Shown piece by piece: positions 20,461-29,485 of a DNA stretch of 64,000 bases. Position 1 is the first letter of the stretch. Every line of letters starts with the position of its first letter. The stretch covers positions 32,500,730 to 32,564,729 of the forward strand of contig NC_088778.1 of the NCBI RefSeq assembly GCF_954871325.1, written 5' to 3'. Made by a program: the position numbers and the translations under genes. This stretch comes from Gordionus sp. m RMFG-2023 (taxonomy: Eukaryota; Nematomorpha; Gordioida; Chordodea; Parachordodidae). The notes under the pieces are model-generated. The model did no database searches. It was not told the origin of the DNA and saw nothing but the letters and a program-made list of their open reading frames with translations.

Positions 20461-21568
20461 TTTTTAATACATTATATTATTTTTTAATATAATATATAGT
20501 TTATATCTTTTATTGTAAACTGTATCATTTTTAAAATCAAAATTATTTAATAAAATATTTAAGTATAATTAATTATTATGTTAAAAATTTATATCGAACG
20601 CATTATAAAATAACACATTAGGAAGCAAGAAGGGGTTATATTTAATGAAAGATTCTCTCTACGCATGGAAGATCTCTATAAAGGAAAAGATATTATATTT
20701 AAATAAGATATATCCAAGTTAGATGAAATATTATTTCAGTTTAATTATATTTGAATTAATTCTATTCACATTATAATATTTTTCTTAACGTTATATTTTA
20801 TTGTATTTAAATTAACTCTATTTGCGTTATATTTTTTTTCTTACCGTTAAATTGTGTTATTTTGGAATATAAACACACACATTATAATTTATATAGATTG
20901 TTGTTATATTTGAATATCGTATATTTTTGTTGGATAAATACAGCGTCTAAGGGGTAGGAACAGTTTGCATCCTATTTTTTTGAGGGGTTAGAGGGTAAGT
21001 TGCTAATGGGGGTAGGATAAATATTTTTTGGGGGGTTATCTATTAAATTTTGAGATTAAATAAGAGAAAATTTATTGCTGTAAAAATTAATACTTTATTA
21101 TAGTATTATTATAATACAATTCATCGACGAAATCTATATATTGCAAACAATCATACACATTGTTTTCCAAATAAACTATCCTTTTAAATATAATTTAAAA
21201 GGTTGATATTTCAGCAAGCTCATAATGCCATAATAATTAATTCGTTGTAAATAATGGAGGTTTTAATTAAATTTATTATCTAAAAAATAAATTCTTTATA
21301 TTCACAAAATATCGATAGTTGGTAGTAGAAATAGATTAATTTAAGTTATCCTTTATAAATTATTTGAAAAGAGTATCAATAAATAAATAGGTGAAAATAA
21401 TGATAAAGAGACATCGCAGCCGAAGGTGGTGGTACTTTTTTAGGGGGTAGGCAAAGGTTAGTTTAAAATGTATCCCAAATATAAAATGTTCGTTTATAGA
21501 GTCTCGTTAATTGATGATATAAAGTGAGTTAATTATTTTTATTATTTTTAGGGGCATCCTCTAGAGAG
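20461..21568. other. AT-rich spacer left of the LTR element
   Basis: No gene is visible. Two G-rich patches (about 20950-21045 and 21430-21460, with GGGGGTAGG-type runs) resemble ones near 51355-51420 and may be worn MITE ends. Confidence 0.45.
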
Positions 21569-21573
21569 GGTAG
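21569..21573. other. Target-site duplication, left (GGTAG)
   Basis: GGTAG directly abuts the left LTR and recurs directly after the right LTR at 28395-28399. Confidence 0.85.
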
Positions 21574-21996
21574 TTTCAAAGTTTCAATGCACAGAAACGT
21601 TTAACTTAGCCAATTACAAAGTTTCAATGCACAGAAACGTTTAACTTAGCAGTTCTTATTATTTTAAAACCCAAAGTCTTTATTTTTTTTTACCTTTTTT
21701 TTTTATTAATTTCACAACAAGGATTAATATCTCGTCTTTATTATTTTTTTAAAAGAAAGAAGGATTTTACAAAAAAACAATATATAAAAAAAAAATATAA
21801 TTATAATCATAATATTTTTTAACCTTTTTCAGGTTTTTATATCTCTCAAAAAATGACAAAATTATCATATTGACAAAAATAAATATTAATAAGAAAAATA
21901 ATATTGCCAAAAAAAATAATAAAATAATATTGATAAAAAAAAATATGCTTAATGACTTGTAATAATTCCAAAAAAAAAATATATATATTTACAACA
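21574..21996 (-). repeat. 3' LTR of the gypsy element
   Basis: 423 bp, near-identical to 27970-28394. In element orientation it starts TGTTGTAAATATATATA and ends ...CTTTGAAA, so the usual TG is present but the usual CA end is not. Its last 80 bases hold two direct copies of a 34-bp unit containing the hairpin GTTTC-aatgcaca-GAAAC. Confidence 0.92.
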
Positions 21997-22004
21997 CGCC
22001 CCCC
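21997..22004 (-). other. Candidate polypurine tract
   Basis: Reading on the minus strand, GGGGGGCG lies immediately before the 3' LTR start (TGTTG), the position expected for the plus-strand primer. Confidence 0.6.
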
Positions 22005-22572
22005 ATAAAAAAAACATGATAACTAAAAAAAATAACATTACGAGAGGGAAACAGAAAAAAAATATATCAATCGTATTTATTAATCATCATATGATTGGGA
22101 CATTATTATACTGCTACTTTACGATACATATTATCCCAAAATGGGATTTCAACAATGTTATATATGAATTTCCTATGATTAATTTCGGATATATTAATCA
22201 TGATATTTAAAAAAAATCGTTAAATAATAATATATATACATAGATATTTCACGGTATTATTACATAGACAAATACATTTCTTTTTAATTTCATATAATAT
22301 GCCATATAATATCATTCCGCCTCAAACACCTGATCGTAATCTTCCTGGCTCCAGACCCCCTTTTAGTTGGTCCCGATGCCTAATTTTACTCGACTTAATG
22401 TATGTCCAATTTTGGCTCCCAACATTATTACCACCGGTTATCATTATCATTATTGATCCTTTTTTTTTTAAAATGTGATTTAATCCCGTAATTGCGTAGG
22501 TATTACTATCCTGTGTTAATTATCATTATCGATTTTTTTTAAAAATTAAATTTGATTTAATCCCGGAATTCT
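22005..22572 (-). other. Element 3' region between integrase and 3' LTR
   Basis: About 570 bases without a good frame. A less AT-rich part at about 22318-22440 reads on the minus strand as RHRDQLKGGLEPGRLRSGV, which may be the worn tail of Pol. The rest is AT-rich and the plus-strand frame at 22016-22210 is spurious. Confidence 0.4.
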
Positions 22573-22770
22573 TCAGATATCTACCCCCTTTCTTCTCGCC
22601 GCGTCATGGCTGGACCTTAACCTTTCAGACTCTACTCTCTTCCGTATCTGTTCTACATGTCTAACTCCTTCCCTTCCGTCGACGAATTTCACTCTCACCA
22701 TTTTATGCCCCACGTTCTGTATAATTACTCCGGACTCCCATTTTCGGGTACCTCCAAAATTCTCGCCCAT
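22573..22770 (-). pseudogene. Integrase C-terminal segment in a shifted frame
   Basis: This frame carries WESGVIIQNVGHKMVRVKF and VDGREGVRHVEQIRKR, which fit the small beta-rich C-terminal domain of gypsy integrases (typical ending ...RH.DQLR.R). The upstream integrase frame runs past it in another phase and ends at 22703, so at least one frameshift separates the two. Overlap is 22703-22770. Confidence 0.65.
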
Positions 22771-24199
22771 ATGGTCTGACCAACCACAAATTCACACTGA
22801 TTATCCATTGAATTCTCCTCCTGTGCCGGTTTGGGCCTTGAACCAACTGAATACGAGTTCTACGGTCCAAAAACTTTTCTGCTGGGGACAATTCCTCTCC
22901 CTTTCGACTATTGTTATAGTATGCAACCGCTGTCCAAATCTCTCCACCCCCATATTTCGACTTCCTCAACCAACTCTTTACCACCGCCACCATCCTTTCC
23001 GCCTGCCCATTTGAGCTTGGGTGGTAAGGAGGCGCCAAAATGTGTCTCGCCCCAGTTTCAGTACAAAAAACTTTAAATTGTTTATTTATAAAAGCGGGTC
23101 CTCCATCCAACACGACTATTTCCGCTACCCCAAATTTTGCCCAAAGATCTTTTAACGTCTTAATTACTACTTGCGTTGTTAACCCCTTTACTTCTTGATA
23201 CTCTACCCATTTTGAGTAAGCGTCCACCACGAGGAGATATATCTTATTTTCGAAGTCGAAAAAGTCTAAGTGCACTCTTTCCCATGGTTGAGTAGCCCTA
23301 GGCCAAATACTTTTCTTGTCCTTTCGAGGCATACTTGCCAATGAATTACACATTTCACAACTTCTCACCATATTCTCGATTTCTTTATTCATGCCAGGCC
23401 ACCATACGTATTCCCGCCCCCATTGTTTCATTCGTTCCATACCCTGATGTCCAGCATGGATCATTGCCTTTACTGCCTCCCTTAATCTGGACGGCACCAC
23501 TCCCCGACTTCCTCGTACCACACACTCGTCCACTATCGTTAGCTCTTTCTCCACTTGCTTGAACTTTTTGTCCCCATCTCGCCATTGCTTCCGACCCAAT
23601 ATGCATGCTTTGATTCTCGTCAACTCGCGATCTTTTAAAGTAGCATTTTTGAGTTGTTCCCATGCAACTGGTCCTCCTTTAGATATTCCGACTATCGCTC
23701 TAATCAACCCGTGCTCATCCTCTTCATCCATATCTTTCGACCTACTCGTTTCGCAATCCTCTCCCGCTCCACATCTAGAAAGAATATCCGGTAAGTAATT
23801 TTCTCTTCCTCGCCGGTATTTCACTTGCACGTCGAAACTGCCTACCAGCAATAGCCATTGTTGCAACCTAGGCGACAACATGAGCTCCTTGTTGTCCTTC
23901 CTGAAAAGATGAACCAAGGGCTTGTGATCCGTATATATGACAAATCGACGTCCGATCAAGTATTCCCGACATTTAGTCAATCCAAATATAACCGCTAGCG
24001 CTTCTTGCTCGATCACTGAATATCTTGTCTCGGTCTCTCTAAAGATTCTTGAGAAAAATAAAGTAGGTCTCTCCAATTCGTCTATACAATGTAATAGCGC
24101 TCCACCCACACCCCTATTCGAAGCGTCAACGGCCAATATCACTGGCACATCGTTATCAAAACACACTAGTACTGGTTCCCTTCCAATCCTCAATTTCAA
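22703..24199 (-). CDS. Pol: RNase H and integrase
   Basis: A 498-codon frame. RNase H spans residues 20-145 with acidic residues D24 (AVDAS), E66 (EQEAL), D91 (TDHKP) and D138 (PDILSR). Integrase follows: HHCC zinc motif H248, H251, C281, C284, then the core with D312 (HLDFF), D365 and E401 (GQAERM). The second core motif is LDGGPAF where most relatives have (S)DNGP, a substitution next to the catalytic Asp. The frame is continuous with RT except for one stop codon. The last about 40 residues of this frame (after SPAEKFLDRR) look frameshifted. Confidence 0.88.
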   Translation of the reverse strand: MKLRIGREPVLVCFDNDVPVILAVDASNRGVGGALLHCIDELERPTLFFSRIFRETETRYSVIEQEALAVIFGLTKCREYLIGRRFVIYTDHKPLVHLFRKDNKELMLSPRLQQWLLLVGSFDVQVKYRRGRENYLPDILSRCGAGEDCETSRSKDMDEEDEHGLIRAIVGISKGGPVAWEQLKNATLKDRELTRIKACILGRKQWRDGDKKFKQVEKELTIVDECVVRGSRGVVPSRLREAVKAMIHAGHQGMERMKQWGREYVWWPGMNKEIENMVRSCEMCNSLASMPRKDKKSIWPRATQPWERVHLDFFDFENKIYLLVVDAYSKWVEYQEVKGLTTQVVIKTLKDLWAKFGVAEIVVLDGGPAFINKQFKVFCTETGARHILAPPYHPSSNGQAERMVAVVKSWLRKSKYGGGEIWTAVAYYNNSRKGEELSPAEKFLDRRTRIQLVQGPNRHRRRIQWIISVNLWLVRPYGREFWRYPKMGVRSNYTERGA

Positions 24200-24202
24200 C
24201 TC

Positions 24203-25420
24203 CTAAAAAGCCTCCTCCTGTTCAAACTTCCATTCAAATCTTTCTCCTTTCTTTAACAATTTATACAACGGCGCCGCTATCTGCGCGAAACCTTCCACAA
24301 AACGGTGATAATAATTCACCATTCCCAAGAAAGCTTGTACTTCCACTTTATTATTAGGCTTCAACATGCTTGTTATATTTGCCATATTTTTGTCTAAAGG
24401 TCTGACCTCTTTCCCATTGATTTTATGCCCCAAATATACGATTTTTGAAACTCCCAGCACACTTTTTTCAACGCTTGCCCGCAATCCTTTATCTTTGATC
24501 CTTTTGAACACCTCCTCCAATCTTCGTTTGTGTTGCTCGGGAGTCTTTTCCATCACTAATACGTCATCCATGTAGTAAAATACTCCCTCTAGTCCTTGAA
24601 AAACTGCCGCCATCGTTCGTTGGAAAATTGGAGCCGACACGCTAAGTCCAAATGGCAATCTACAGAAGGCATACAATCCCTTCGGAGTCGTGATCGTTAA
24701 TAGCTTTTGTACCTCGGGTTTCACCTTCGATTGTAAGTAAGCGTTCGAAAAGTCCACCTTTGAAAAATATATGCTACCCTTCAAATTAGCTAATATTTCT
24801 TCAATCCGAGGTAACGGATATTTTATCTCCACAACCCACGGGTTTAGCGTGACCCGAAAATCAGCGCATAAACGAAGCTTTCCATTGGCCTTCTTCACGG
24901 GTACTAACGGTGTTGCCCATTCGCTATATTCCACTGGACAAACAATGCCCTTCTGCACCCACTGTTCCAATTCCTTGTCTACTTCATTTCGCCATTCGAA
25001 CGGTATCCGACGTAATGCACAAAACTTGGGCACATATCCCTCCTTTAATTTGATATCCACTTCATAATCTCGGAGACAACCCAACTTCTCATCAAAAATC
25101 TCTTTGTAATTTTTCATCAAGTTTCGCACTCCCTCTTGTACTTTGATCATACCCAATTCTATCTCTCTATTCCGCAATTCCCTCTCTTCCCGTCGTCTCG
25201 TTTTCTTTCCATCCATTTCCATTTGTTGGCTATGTGTTCCCTTAGTATTTCCTTGTTCCCAATCATCATCTTCTCTAGTTTCTTCTTCTGGCAACATTAT
25301 TTTCCCATCTGCCAATTCTTCCAGCTCCGCTTCAAACTTTCCTTGATCATGAATTTCTTTCTGTTCTTCGGTATCATTTCTTTCTTCCTTTCTCCCAAAG
25401 TTGCGACAACTCCTAAAATT
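24203..25420 (-). CDS. Pol: reverse transcriptase
   Basis: The frame is open from the Gly-rich linker at about 25420; a charged stretch (EEERELRNREIELG-like, from 25315) precedes the RT. From residue 1 at 25315, RT motifs run LRLCADFRVTLNPW (148-160), SKVDFSNAYL with D188, LPFGLSVSAP, and YYMDDVLV with the active-site YMDD at 248-251, then LGHKI and AFLGMVNYYHRFV. YMDD is a variant of the commoner Y(I/L)DD in gypsy RTs. The frame ends at TAG (24205-24203) inside what should be ...EEAF(Q)ELK; a CAG to TAG change would explain it. Confidence 0.9.
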   Translation of the reverse strand, partial: NFRSCRNFGRKEERNDTEEQKEIHDQGKFEAELEELADGKIMLPEEETREDDDWEQGNTKGTHSQQMEMDGKKTRRREERELRNREIELGMIKVQEGVRNLMKNYKEIFDEKLGCLRDYEVDIKLKEGYVPKFCALRRIPFEWRNEVDKELEQWVQKGIVCPVEYSEWATPLVPVKKANGKLRLCADFRVTLNPWVVEIKYPLPRIEEILANLKGSIYFSKVDFSNAYLQSKVKPEVQKLLTITTPKGLYAFCRLPFGLSVSAPIFQRTMAAVFQGLEGVFYYMDDVLVMEKTPEQHKRRLEEVFKRIKDKGLRASVEKSVLGVSKIVYLGHKINGKEVRPLDKNMANITSMLKPNNKVEVQAFLGMVNYYHRFVEGFAQIAAPLYKLLKKGERFEWKFEQEEAF

Positions 25421-25780
25421 CCCCCCAATACCTCCCCTATAATTCCCCCAATACCTCCCCTATAATTCCCCCCGATACCTCGCCTATAATTCCCCCCAAT
25501 ACCTCCCCTATAATTCCCCCCGATACCACCCCTATAATTCCCCCCGATACCTCCCCTATAATTCCCCCCGATACCTCGCCTATAATTCCCCCCGATACCT
25601 CGCCTATAATTCTCCCCAATACCTCCCCTAAAATTCCCCCCGATATCTCCCCTATAGTTCCCCCAAAACCTCCCCTATAATTTCCCCCGATATCTCCCCT
25701 ATAGTTCCCCCCAAAACCTCCCCTATAATTCCCCCCGATATCTCCCCTATAGTTCCCCCCAAAACCTCCCCTACAGTCTC
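25420..25780 (-). repeat. 24-bp coding minisatellite between protease and RT
   Basis: About 15 tandem copies of a 24-bp unit; on the sense strand GGAGGTATCGGGGGGAATTA plus TAGG encodes GGIGGNYR. The first units read GGNYRGDIGGNYRGGFGG in the protease frame. Some units have lost a base within the G/C run, which throws the reading into GGIIGEVS-type text and separates the protease and RT frames. RGG-like composition suggests a flexible, possibly RNA-binding linker (inference). Confidence 0.85.
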
Positions 25781-26393
25781 TAACAACCCTATTATCCTCT
25801 CCTCTCCTTTCCCCTTCCAAAAAGGTTTCAATTCCTGGCAAACTTTCTCCATACCACAAATTCATATCTCTATTTTCTTCACATCTTGCAACAGGTAAAA
25901 ATACACCACACCATGCGAATACCCCCCAAAAACCACAATCTGGACCAATTCGGGTGGTCCAATCCCATCCCACTACTGACTCTACTTTTCGATCTACTAT
26001 CCATAAGTCCAAAATCTCCACTCTATTCTCTAATACCACCTTTAACTCCACCCTTCCCATCACTGCGACTTCTGATCCATCCAACTGACGGATCTTGATG
26101 TCCTCCCGTTTAATTATCCCTTCCGACCAAATACTCTGATATTTCTCATATCCCATCACGGATATGGCTGCCCCGGTATCAAATAATATGGATATCATAT
26201 TTCCATTTAAATTTATCCTAACTCTAGGGCAAGGATCATGTATCCTTTCCTCTTGTATCATATTTATGCCCTTTGATACCCAATCTTTCTCACTATAATC
26301 TAATCTTTCCATCTCTTTCGCCCAAAGCGCCCCACCTTTGCGGCATGCTCTTTGCATCATATAGTCACAAATACTCGCAATCTCTCGCCCCAT
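25437..26393 (-). CDS. Pol: aspartic protease and start of Gly-rich linker
   Basis: The frame opens at ATG 26393, overlapping the Gag frame by 29 bases in the +1 phase, which suggests translational frameshifting or an indel. The protease core is SILFDTGAAISVM with catalytic DTGA at residues 72-75, followed by VAVMGRVELKVVLENRVEIL and VGWDW, as in gypsy proteases. The frame then enters the GGNYR repeat and drifts out of the original phase. Membership in a single Pol with RT is inferred from order. Confidence 0.82.
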   Translation of the reverse strand: MGREIASICDYMMQRACRKGGALWAKEMERLDYSEKDWVSKGINMIQEERIHDPCPRVRINLNGNMISILFDTGAAISVMGYEKYQSIWSEGIIKREDIKIRQLDGSEVAVMGRVELKVVLENRVEILDLWIVDRKVESVVGWDWTTRIGPDCGFWGVFAWCGVFLPVARCEENRDMNLWYGESLPGIETFLEGERRGEDNRVVRDCRGGFGGNYRGDIGGNYRGGFGGNYRGDIGGNYRGGFGGTIGEISGGILGEVLGRIIGEVSGGIIGEVSGGIIGEVSGGIIGVVSGGIIGEVLGGIIGEVSGGIIGEVLGEL

Positions 26394-27111
26394 GTCCTTC
26401 CTTCCGGCAACGGAAACAGATTCTATTCTGCTCTTTATTCACAGCCAAAAATGGTATTTCTACCTCTTTATTTTTTTCACTTTCTATAATTCTAACATTT
26501 GGAGCACTTTGCCCCATGTCCCTATGTGGAAAACCGCCTCTAGTTTTGAAATTACCCACATTGCATTCTTCCCTATTGTGACCAAATCGACCAGAACCTG
26601 CACATCGTAGCTTATCACGTCTTCCTGGACAAAACGTGGCTATATGTCCATATTTTCCACATTCAAAACATTTCGTTTCTTCGCAATCTCTGACCATATG
26701 TCCCGGTCTTCCGCAATTATAACAATTCATTCTCCCCCTTACTCTAGAATCAAAGTTGGGTCTCATTTCTCCTCTCCTTCCCTGAGAACTTTCTCTAGGT
26801 CCCCTATATGTCCCCAATCTCTGATTAGTATATGAATCTCTCCTTTCAGGCCTATAGGTTAATTTATCTAATTCGCTATCCGTCCACCCATTAATTAACT
26901 CCTGCACTGGGAAATATATTACCTTTCCCATAACATCCTCTTCCCCATTATGTCCTTCTATCGTCAATGTCTGCCCCTTTATTTTCACACTTCGACTTCT
27001 TCTCAACTTTCTTCCCCATATTAAGCTACACATCCATATTACTAATATAACCAATGCCCCAAAAATATTATACTGTATTTCCCAGTATTTTACAAATTTT
27101 AAACTTTTCAT
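26365..27111 (-). CDS. Short Gag/nucleocapsid with four zinc knuckles and an N-terminal membrane-like segment
   Basis: 248 codons. Residues 16-33 (IFGALVILVIWMCSLIW) are strongly hydrophobic and followed by basic RKLRRSR, like a signal-anchor. A basic Arg-rich middle leads to CCHC knuckles at C130-C143 (CYNCGRPGHMVRDC), C148-C161 (CFECGKYGHIATFC), C170-C183 and C232-C245 (CFRCRKEGHGARDC). In the third the second Cys is Ser (CAGSGRFGHNREEC), so it is probably non-functional. No recognisable capsid domain lies between the hydrophobic segment and the knuckles, unusual for an autonomous gypsy Gag. An upstream coding exon or decay in the leader could account for this. Confidence 0.85.
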   Translation of the reverse strand: MKSLKFVKYWEIQYNIFGALVILVIWMCSLIWGRKLRRSRSVKIKGQTLTIEGHNGEEDVMGKVIYFPVQELINGWTDSELDKLTYRPERRDSYTNQRLGTYRGPRESSQGRRGEMRPNFDSRVRGRMNCYNCGRPGHMVRDCEETKCFECGKYGHIATFCPGRRDKLRCAGSGRFGHNREECNVGNFKTRGGFPHRDMGQSAPNVRIIESEKNKEVEIPFLAVNKEQNRICFRCRKEGHGARDCEYL

Positions 27112-27958
27112 TCCGACCTTATAAAAAATTTATAATTAATTTCAAAATAAAAATTTTGGTTATTTGTAATGTTAATAGATATGATATTATTAATAGTGTA
27201 AACAACCCAATAATACACATGTACATCTACAGTTAATAAGTCTAAAGATACGACAAAAATTTGGGCAAATTTTGTGTAACAGATTTACAACTCGTAAAAT
27301 TCGGACAGCACTTCCGTACGATAAGACTTTTTTTTTTTAATTTTGAAAGAGAAGAGAAGAAAAAAATAAATTAATTAAATAAATGGACAGCTGATGTCGA
27401 TGATGAAGACGATGTCGAATTCAGGTAAAGGCTACAATACCACTATCTGATAATTTGCTATCGAAGACTCAAATACCACTATATGATATTTTACCGTAGA
27501 TGTAGATGATGAAGACGATGTACAATTCACTTCAAGACTCAAATACCACTATATGATATTTTTCACTCGAAGACTCAAATACCACTATATGATATTTTAC
27601 CGTAGATGTAGATGATGAAGACGATGTACAATTCACTTCAAGACTCAAATACCACTATATGATATTTTTCACTCGAAGACTTAAATACCACTATATGATA
27701 TTTTACCGTAGATGTAGACTTAAATACCACTATATGATATTTTTACCGTAGATGTAGATGATGAAGACGATGTACAATTCACTTCAAGACTCAAATACCA
27801 CTATATGATATTTTTCACTCGAATACTCAAATACCACTATATGATATTTTTCACTCGAATACTCAAATACCACTATATGATATTTTACCGTAGATGTAGA
27901 CTCAAATACCACTATATGATATTACGACAACCGCACTAACCAGGTTGTTTTGTATAAA
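27112..27958 (-). repeat. Element leader with tandem repeats
   Basis: The untranslated leader between primer site and Gag. From about 27430 to 27922 the core AAATACCACTATATGATATT recurs about eleven times, spaced by variants of ACCGTAGATGTAGATGATGA or TTTTCACTCGAAGACTC, giving a two-level repeat. The core contains the palindrome ATATGATAT/ATATCATAT only partly. No frame is open across it. Confidence 0.85.
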
Positions 27959-27968
27959 CACGGCACCA
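27959..27968 (-). other. Primer-binding site, tRNA-His type
   Basis: On the minus strand TGGTGCCGTG begins one base after the 5' LTR end. It is complementary to the 3' end of animal tRNA-His (acceptor ...CACGGCA plus CCA). The match stops after ten bases. Confidence 0.65.
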
Positions 27969-27969
27969 A

Positions 27970-28394
27970 TTTCAAAGTTTCAATGCACAGAAACGTTTAA
28001 CCCAGCCAATTACAAAGTTTCAATGCACAGAAACGTTTAACTTAGCAGTTCTTATTATTTCAAAACGCAAAGTCTTTATTTTTTTTTACCTTTTTTTTTT
28101 ATTAATTTCACAACAAGGATTAATATCTCGTCTTTATTATTTTTATAAAAGAAAGAAGGATTTTACAAAAAAACAATATATAAAAAAAAATATAATTATA
28201 ATAATAATATTTTTTAACCTTTTTCAGGTTTTTATATCTCCCAAAAAATAATGACAAAATTATAATATTGACAAAAATAAATATTAATAAGAAAAATAAT
28301 ATTGCCAAAAAAAATAATAAAATAATATTGATAAAAAAAAATATACTTAATGACTTGTAATAATTCCAAAAAAAAAATATATATATTTACAACA
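27970..28394 (-). repeat. 5' LTR of the gypsy element
   Basis: 425 bp, matching 21574-21996 with only a few substitutions and length changes in A/T runs. It starts TGTTG on the minus strand and has the same pair of 34-bp direct repeats at its inner end. Confidence 0.92.
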
Positions 28395-28399
28395 GGTAG
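28395..28399. other. Target-site duplication, right (GGTAG)
   Basis: The same five bases as at 21569-21573, directly after the LTR. Confidence 0.85.
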
Positions 28400-29025
28400 C
28401 TTCTCTCGTTGGAATAATCTTTTGATCATTAATAGTAAGAAATATACTCTTAAGAATGGTCGGTAAAGCATAATAAAGGATACCATCGTTAAATTTAACA
28501 TTATAAAACAATCTTAATTTGATTCTTCATTCAAGAATTTGATCGTGAAATATATGGAATATTTGATACCAATAGGAAACAATGAGGTAAAAACATGAGA
28601 AGTAAGTAATAAATGAACGAAATTTACCTATCAGCAGCCGTAAAAAATTTATTTTATTATTGAAACAGTTATTTGGATATTTTATGATCCAATGAGCGAA
28701 GACAGCGGTAATGCATTCAAATAAGTATACTTATAACACGTATCTATATCAGATAATATCGACTTTGAGGGTTCTCTAAATTGCTTTAGCTTTTCTATAA
28801 GAGCTCTGGGTCTTGGATAACAAAACGTAGATAATCAGACCGTTACCAAAAATTTTGAAGGGTACCAAACAGGACAAGAATAATAGAAATAATATAGCAC
28901 AATTTCTTGAAGAAGGACACCAAATGTTCATGGGTAGGTTCAAATACAGTTAAATTTACTGATAAATCGGGTAAAGTGTTATTATAATAATTTTTAATTT
29001 CTACTAAGTTATCCATTTTTGACAT
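28400..29025 (-). pseudogene. GPCR relic D (5' half only)
   Basis: It begins like the intact receptors downstream (NNTLPDLSVNLTVFEPTHEH) and continues with recognisable TM1 (frameshifted FGNGLIIYVLLSKTQSSY), the HWIIKYPNNCF segment, TM3 and part of TM4 (reading about 28440-28500), with several stops and frameshifts. The homology ends at the LTR insertion; the receptor's 3' half is not found on the other side at 21568, so D was probably already truncated there or the flank has since changed. Confidence 0.75.
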
Positions 29026-29069
29026 ATGTTATTACATGGATAAAATTTTTATTAAATTGGTATTTTGTG

Positions 29070-29485
29070 GGCCTGGGCTAGGCAAGGTTTTTTTTAAATT
29101 TATTTTTTATAATGAAGCTTGGGCCTAAATATTTTTAATTTAAATTTAGCTTATTTAAAAACGTCATATTGACTTATATAAATATTGCTTTCTTCTAATA
29201 ATAACAAATTTTAGTATTGCAAAACAAAATGATTGCCTAAATGCATTGAAATGTTGTATATTTTTTATTAAATGCAAATAAATGAAATTTTTTGGATTAA
29301 GACTTAGGCCGGCCTTGGGTAAAATTCTCAAAACTTATTATGAGCTTGTGCCAGGCTTGAGAATTTTTTTTAAAAAAATATTAAATATGAACCGAGCCGC
29401 CTGATAAATATTTTTACTGGGGGGTTGTGAAGCTGCCTTGTTAAAAAATCAAGGACCATAATGGTCTCTGATGTTAATGCTAAAA
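29070..29485. mobile_element. GC-rich terminal-repeat element (family F)
   Basis: GGGCCTGGGCTAGGC at the left and AGGCCGGCC, TGCCAGGCTTG, GAGCCGCCTG at the right frame an AT-rich core. The same arrangement and interior (AAATTTAGCTTATTTAAAA) occurs at 58717-59050. The right end ATGGTCTCTG matches CAAGGTCTCTG there. Confidence 0.6.

Larger units (their letters stand above)
21574..28394 (-). mobile_element. Ty3/gypsy LTR retrotransposon, structurally complete, coding sequence broken
   Basis: A 6.8-kb element on the minus strand with near-identical LTRs, a 5-bp target duplication GGTAG on both sides, a tRNA-His-type primer site and a G-rich tract before the 3' LTR. The order is leader repeats, zinc-knuckle Gag, protease, Gly-rich linker, RT, RNase H, integrase; RNase H before integrase marks Ty3/gypsy. 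The RT resembles invertebrate K02A2.6-like gypsy proteins by recall. An in-frame stop between RT and RNase H, frame slips in the linker and a frameshift near the integrase C-terminus mean it is probably not active now. The small number of LTR differences suggests recent insertion. Confidence 0.93.

Noticed and set aside
21577-21651. Spaced GTTTC...GAAAC repeats resembling CRISPR repeats
   Set aside because: Only two units per LTR, present identically in both LTRs of a retrotransposon in an animal genome; the intervening sequence is not a set of unique spacers.
22808-26835. Several plus-strand open frames across the LTR element
   Set aside because: They are antisense shadows of the Pol and Gag frames and have no domain motifs.
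28120-28308. Minus-strand hydrophobic open frames at 28120-28308 and 28232-28501
   Set aside because: The first is AT-rich LTR sequence; the second runs from the LTR into GPCR relic D and is not a separate gene.
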